From Phycisphaerae bacterium (lineage in GTDB: Bacteria; Planctomycetota; Phycisphaerae; Sedimentisphaerales; Anaerohalosphaeraceae), in NCBI GenBank assembly GCA_021736615.1, contig JAIPFN010000109.1, forward strand, positions 1 to 17,873: a stretch of 17,873 bases of DNA, written 5' to 3'. How positions within the stretch are numbered: position 1 is the first letter of the stretch; every line of letters starts with the position of its first letter. Shown one piece after another: positions 14,647 through 17,873 of the stretch. The position numbers and the translations under genes are program-made. The notes below the pieces were generated by a model that was not told the origin of the DNA, searched no databases, and saw nothing but the letters and a program-made list of their open reading frames with translations.

Positions 14647-14720
14647 GGCGGCGTGGCCAAGTGGACTAAGGCGCTGGTTTGCAAAACCAATATTCGTGGG
14701 TTCGAATCCCACCGCCGCCT
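14647..14720 (+). tRNA. tRNA-Cys (anticodon GCA)
   Basis: 74 bases: acceptor stem GGCGGCG pairs perfectly with CGCCGCC; the anticodon loop TTGCAAA gives GCA for Cys; the T arm has GGGTTCGAATCCC; discriminator T, as tRNA-Cys requires. There is a C/A mismatch at the base of the anticodon stem. CCA is not encoded, and a T-run follows directly (positions 14720-14732). Confidence 0.95.
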
Positions 14721-14870
14721 TTTCATTTCTTTTCGATCACCCTATAAACTTTTGATTCACAACAGATAAAGTTGAAAATCATATCCCCATAATGCAAAAA
14801 TTAAACTTTTATGCCTTGGGAGGGATTTACAGCAGTTTTTTATAACACAATGGGAATTATTTGCGAAATA

Positions 14871-14879
14871 TGGTATAAT
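14871..14879 (+). promoter_or_regulatory. Extended -10 promoter of the cytochrome gene
   Basis: TGGTATAAT is a perfect extended -10 element (TGn followed by TATAAT at 14874-14879). The -35 region at 17 bases (TGGGAA) is poor, which extended -10 promoters tolerate. The leader would be about 60 bases. Confidence 0.45.
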
Positions 14880-14949
14880 GCTATTTTCTGATTGATATTT
14901 TGCGTAACAAACTGTTTTTAGACTGCGAAAGTTTGCTATTTTGAAATCT

Positions 14950-17307
14950 ATGGTATTTGCTTCATATAAAAATATAGTCTTAGCTGTATTGTTTGTGCTT
15001 GTGTGTTTCTGCGGTGCTTGTTTCGGGGCTGAGGGCAAATCGGCTGTAGGCGATGGGGATTATGCCGGTTCGCTTAGCTGTAAGCAGTGTCATGAGAAGT
15101 TTCATGAGCTTTGGGCTCCTTCGTGGCATGGGCTTGCTATGCAGCCGTATACTAATAAGCTAGGCGCAGAAGAACTTAGCCCGCACAAAGATTACATCCA
15201 GGGTAAAGGCAAGAGCTTTCGTGCGGTTATAAAAAAGGATGAGGCGCTGGTCAGTGTGAAATCGGATGAGGGCATAAAAGATTATCCCATTGTTTATGTG
15301 CTCGGGGGAAAGAATGTCTATTACTTCCTGACACGGCTTGAGCGGGGGCGGTTCCAGGTTCTGCCGCTGGCCTATGATGTTAACAGGAAAGAATGGTTCG
15401 ATACTACCGCCAGTGCGGTCAGACATTTTGATGGGGCCAGCGATGAGGCTATCGACTGGATGGATACGCCGCTGACTTTTAACACGTCGTGCTTTAGCTG
15501 CCATATCAGCCAGTTGTCGCCGAACTATGATCTTAAGACCGACACATACGAAACCCAATGGGCCGAGCCTGGGATCAACTGCGAGACGTGTCACGGGCCG
15601 TCGGGCGAGCATGTACGCCAGTTTCAAAAGGCACAGGGCAAAAAAGAACAGCCGAAAGAGCTCCATCTTGTAAGCACGAAAAATTTTAGCGTCGAACAGG
15701 TTGACGGTATGTGCGGGCCGTGTCATGCGAAGATGCGGCCGGTGACGAAAGGTTTTGTGCCGGGCGAGAAATACTTCGACCATTACGACCTGGTGGCCCT
15801 GGAGAATCTGGACTTCTATCCGGACGGGCGCGACCTTGGCGAAAACTATACTTTTACCGGATGGATGATGAACCCGTGCTATAAGTCCGGCAAGCTGGAC
15901 TGCATGCACTGCCATACCTCCAGCGGACGAGACAGGTTTGCCGGCGATAAGGCAAACGATGCGTGTCTGCCCTGCCATGAAGAACATGTCAAAAACCCAG
16001 CAGCCCATTCGCATCACAAACCGGACAGCGAAGGCAGCAAGTGTAAAACGTGTCACATGCCCAAAACCGAATTTGCCCGTATGCTACGCCACGATCATTC
16101 GTTCCGGGCGCCGACTCCGAAAACTACGATAGCACACAAATCACCAAACGCGTGCAATATATGCCATACCGACAAAACACCGAAATGGGCAGATGAGTGG
16201 GCCGAGAAATGGTACGGTAATGAGTACCAGAAAAAAACTGTTTACTTCGCCAAACTAATCGACGAGGCTCGCAAAAATAACTGGGCCAGACTTGACGAAA
16301 TGATCAAGTACATCACGAGCAAGGACCGTGATGCGGTGGTCGCGACTTCGCTTATCCGGCTGCTTGAGACCTGCCCCGACCAGCGTAAATGGGATGCTGT
16401 CTTTAAGGCGGTCAAGGATCGGTCGCCATTGGTGCGGGCAGCGGCAGCGGGGTCACTTTCTGGCAACGGCAGCGAAAAATCGATAGACCTGCTCATCGCG
16501 GCAACGGCTGATAAGATGCGTGTAGTCCGCACACAGGCTGCTTACGCGATATCGACCTTTCCGCCGCAGATGATTTCTGCCGAGCAAAAAAGCAAGGCCC
16601 AAAAAGCGATCTTAGAATACCTGGCCTCGCTTACGGCACGGCCGGACGACGCGGCGAGTCATTACAACATCGGCAACTTTTACTCGAACCAAGGGTATCT
16701 TGAAGATGCGGTCAAGTCTTATGAGACATCTGCGAGGCTTCGCGACGATATGATAATGCCGCTGGTCAATGCGTCGATAATCTATGCAAGGCTGGGCAAA
16801 ACCGAACAAGCTGAAAAGTCGCTTAGAAAAGCAGAAGCAATCGACCCTAATAACGCCGAGATGAATTTTAATCTTGGGCTGCTGCTCGCGGAAAAGTCCG
16901 ACCTGGCCGGTGCGGAAAAATGCATGAGGCGGGCACTGAAGGCCAATCCGGATTTTGCGGAAGCGGCGTTTAATCTCGGTGTGATGATCTCGCAGAAAAA
17001 CCCGACCGAAACGATAAAACTCTGCAAAAAAGCATACCGCCTGCGGCCGAACAACAACAGGTACGGGTATACGCTGGCGTTTTATCTAAACCAGAGCGGA
17101 CAGGTCAATGCGGCAGAAAAGGTGCTTCTGGCGATCATAACGAGACCCGATGCAACGGCAGACGCATACTCATTCCTTGGCATGATATACACCAGACAGG
17201 GCAAAACCGCACAGGCAGCGGAAGTCTACCGCAAAGCAATGCAAAACGAAAACCTTCCAATGCAGCAGCGCCAGCAGTTTAATTCAATGCTGAGGGCATT
17301 CAACTAA
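14950..17307 (+). CDS. Exported octahaem cytochrome c with HEAT-like and TPR repeats, 785 aa
   Basis: An N-terminal signal peptide (hydrophobic IVLAVLFVLVCFCGACFG, cut near FGA-EG) exports it to the periplasm, where c-haems are attached. Eight CxxCH sites are visible: CKQCH, CFSCH, CETCH, CGPCH, CMHCH, CLPCH, CKTCH and CNICH, between about residues 44 and 406. Further His residues can serve as distal ligands. After about residue 465, HEAT-like helical repeats follow (RSPLVRAAAAGSL; MRVVRTQAAYAI), then TPR units (about 570-780: YETSARLRDD, AEKSLRKAEAIDPNN, AEKCMRRALKANPDF). The haem part probably transfers electrons (cytochrome c554/nitrite-reductase-like family), and the repeat part docks partners. 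The exact reaction is unknown. A TTG at 14941 is an alternative start, with weak GAAAG nine bases upstream; neither start has a strong site. Confidence 0.92.
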   Translation: MVFASYKNIVLAVLFVLVCFCGACFGAEGKSAVGDGDYAGSLSCKQCHEKFHELWAPSWHGLAMQPYTNKLGAEELSPHKDYIQGKGKSFRAVIKKDEALVSVKSDEGIKDYPIVYVLGGKNVYYFLTRLERGRFQVLPLAYDVNRKEWFDTTASAVRHFDGASDEAIDWMDTPLTFNTSCFSCHISQLSPNYDLKTDTYETQWAEPGINCETCHGPSGEHVRQFQKAQGKKEQPKELHLVSTKNFSVEQVDGMCGPCHAKMRPVTKGFVPGEKYFDHYDLVALENLDFYPDGRDLGENYTFTGWMMNPCYKSGKLDCMHCHTSSGRDRFAGDKANDACLPCHEEHVKNPAAHSHHKPDSEGSKCKTCHMPKTEFARMLRHDHSFRAPTPKTTIAHKSPNACNICHTDKTPKWADEWAEKWYGNEYQKKTVYFAKLIDEARKNNWARLDEMIKYITSKDRDAVVATSLIRLLETCPDQRKWDAVFKAVKDRSPLVRAAAAGSLSGNGSEKSIDLLIAATADKMRVVRTQAAYAISTFPPQMISAEQKSKAQKAILEYLASLTARPDDAASHYNIGNFYSNQGYLEDAVKSYETSARLRDDMIMPLVNASIIYARLGKTEQAEKSLRKAEAIDPNNAEMNFNLGLLLAEKSDLAGAEKCMRRALKANPDFAEAAFNLGVMISQKNPTETIKLCKKAYRLRPNNNRYGYTLAFYLNQSGQVNAAEKVLLAIITRPDATADAYSFLGMIYTRQGKTAQAAEVYRKAMQNENLPMQQRQQFNSMLRAFN

Positions 17308-17323
17308 CCAAAGGTTAGTTGAA
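17299..17323. repeat. Perfect 11-bp hairpin over the cytochrome stop codon
   Basis: TTCAACTAACC (17299-17309) and its complement (17313-17323) are separated by AAA. The stop codon TAA lies inside the stem. No T-tract follows on either strand, so it is not a standard terminator; it could stabilise the mRNA end or stop converging transcription. TATAAT-type motifs follow at about 17328-17354. Confidence 0.5.
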
Positions 17324-17382
17324 AAATGTATAATGATTATTGTATAATGTATAATTGAAGAACAGGCCTACCGGCCGGGGCT

Positions 17383-17811
17383 TTATTCTATTAGTTCTGC
17401 TGCAGGAAATGGATTTCCATGAGATGGGTAAATGACCTTTGCTCCATGTTCCCGAAGTTTTTGCCAGCTTTGATATACCGTGTTGATGTCGCCAATTGCA
17501 ATGGGCCTGTGGCGAATTCCTGTCCACCATAAGAAATTCATAGCTGCATCACCAACAAATGCACTTCCGTCGGAAAGTAAAACTGAAATGGAGTCTGCCG
17601 TATAGGTATGGCCGGGCGTGTGCAAAATAATACCATCGATGCCTATCTCTTTGAGGAAAGAATCGTTGTCACCTTCCAGCAGAATATCGCTGCCGGTAAG
17701 TATTAGCGGTGGATATGTAAACTTCTGACGATGCAGAAATAAAGTACTCCCCGTTGTCAAGACCAAAAAAGTTTTTTTATAAGGTGGCTCGTTGTGCTTC
17801 CGTTTTAACCT
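17383..17811 (-). pseudogene. 5'-truncated metallo-beta-lactamase-fold hydrolase
   Basis: The readable part (about 140 residues) is the second half of an MBL-fold protein: TPGHT followed by ADSIS (metal-binding His), FVGDAAMNF (metal-binding Asp) and YPSHGNPFPA (last His). The first half, with the HxHxDH metal site, is missing: the frame ends upstream at a TAA (17812-17814), and the 60 bases before the window end carry stops in all useful frames. No ATG or ribosome binding site precedes it; a TTG at 17766 could start a 127-aa fragment. Without the main metal site, it should be inactive, so I regard it as a decaying remnant. It converges with the cytochrome gene. Confidence 0.75.
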
Positions 17812-17873
17812 TTAATATCTGATGCAACCGAGAAAAAATACTCTTTTTTTCGGTGGAGGATTTTACTTTTTTT

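Noticed and set aside
15160..16056. 298-aa minus-strand open frame within the cytochrome gene
   Set aside because: It lies opposite the haem-binding domain, whose codon pattern explains the open antisense frame.
1..17873. CRISPR array or insertion sequence
   Set aside because: No regularly spaced repeats of 24-40 bases and no transposase were found; TTTACC repeats are short, closely spaced and without spacers.

Overview
This window joins the end of an integrated mobile element (about 1 to 11090) to ordinary chromosomal genes (about 11091 to the end). Left-hand genes all read on the + strand, are tightly packed or overlapping, look more AT-rich than the right-hand genes, and usually start after a GAAAGGA-type ribosome binding site. 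They end with an excisionase-like gene and a tyrosine recombinase that abuts the 3' end of an intact tRNA-Asp gene, the classic arrangement for an element integrated at a tRNA. The other end of the element is not in the window.

Element, in order: a small membrane protein (222-395); a Cys-rich putative zinc protein (392-1042); a P-loop ATPase of the HerA/TraD DNA-pumping type (1032-2486); a protein with a possible winged helix and a weak PD-(D/E)XK-like C-terminus (2479-3249); a small membrane protein (3254-3475); a divergent GrpE-like protein (3502-4200); a short Hsp70 (4230-5831); a vWA-domain protein (5858-6562); a tail-anchored J-like protein without an HPD motif (6562-6963); three more small membrane proteins (6966-8058), two of them apparent paralogues; a charged 73-aa protein (8197-8418); a radical SAM enzyme of the spore-photoproduct-lyase type (8502-9443); the excisionase-like protein (9452-9709) and the integrase (9804-11000). 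The striking unit is ATPase plus a private Hsp70 set (GrpE-like, Hsp70, J-like, vWA) plus many small membrane proteins. I infer a membrane-linked, chaperone-controlled DNA-handling machine, either for transfer or for defence. I see no relaxase, VirB4 or replication gene here, so it is not a complete known conjugation system within these limits.

Chromosomal side: tRNA-Asp (GUC, minus strand) with a promoter and a strong hairpin terminator; a secreted heparinase II/III-like polysaccharide lyase (minus); a 0.8-kb AT-rich intergenic region with helically phased TTTACC repeats and two short hairpins; tRNA-Cys (GCA, plus) with a good sigma70-type promoter; an exported eight-haem cytochrome c with HEAT-like and TPR repeats (plus); and a 5'-truncated metallo-beta-lactamase-fold gene (minus).

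Organism: a bacterium using Shine-Dalgarno sites and -35/-10 promoters, whose tRNA genes do not encode CCA. The heparinase-like lyase and the multihaem cytochrome fused to TPRs suggest a polysaccharide-degrading member of the Planctomycetota (Phycisphaerae-like) or a relative. That assignment is inference from gene content only.
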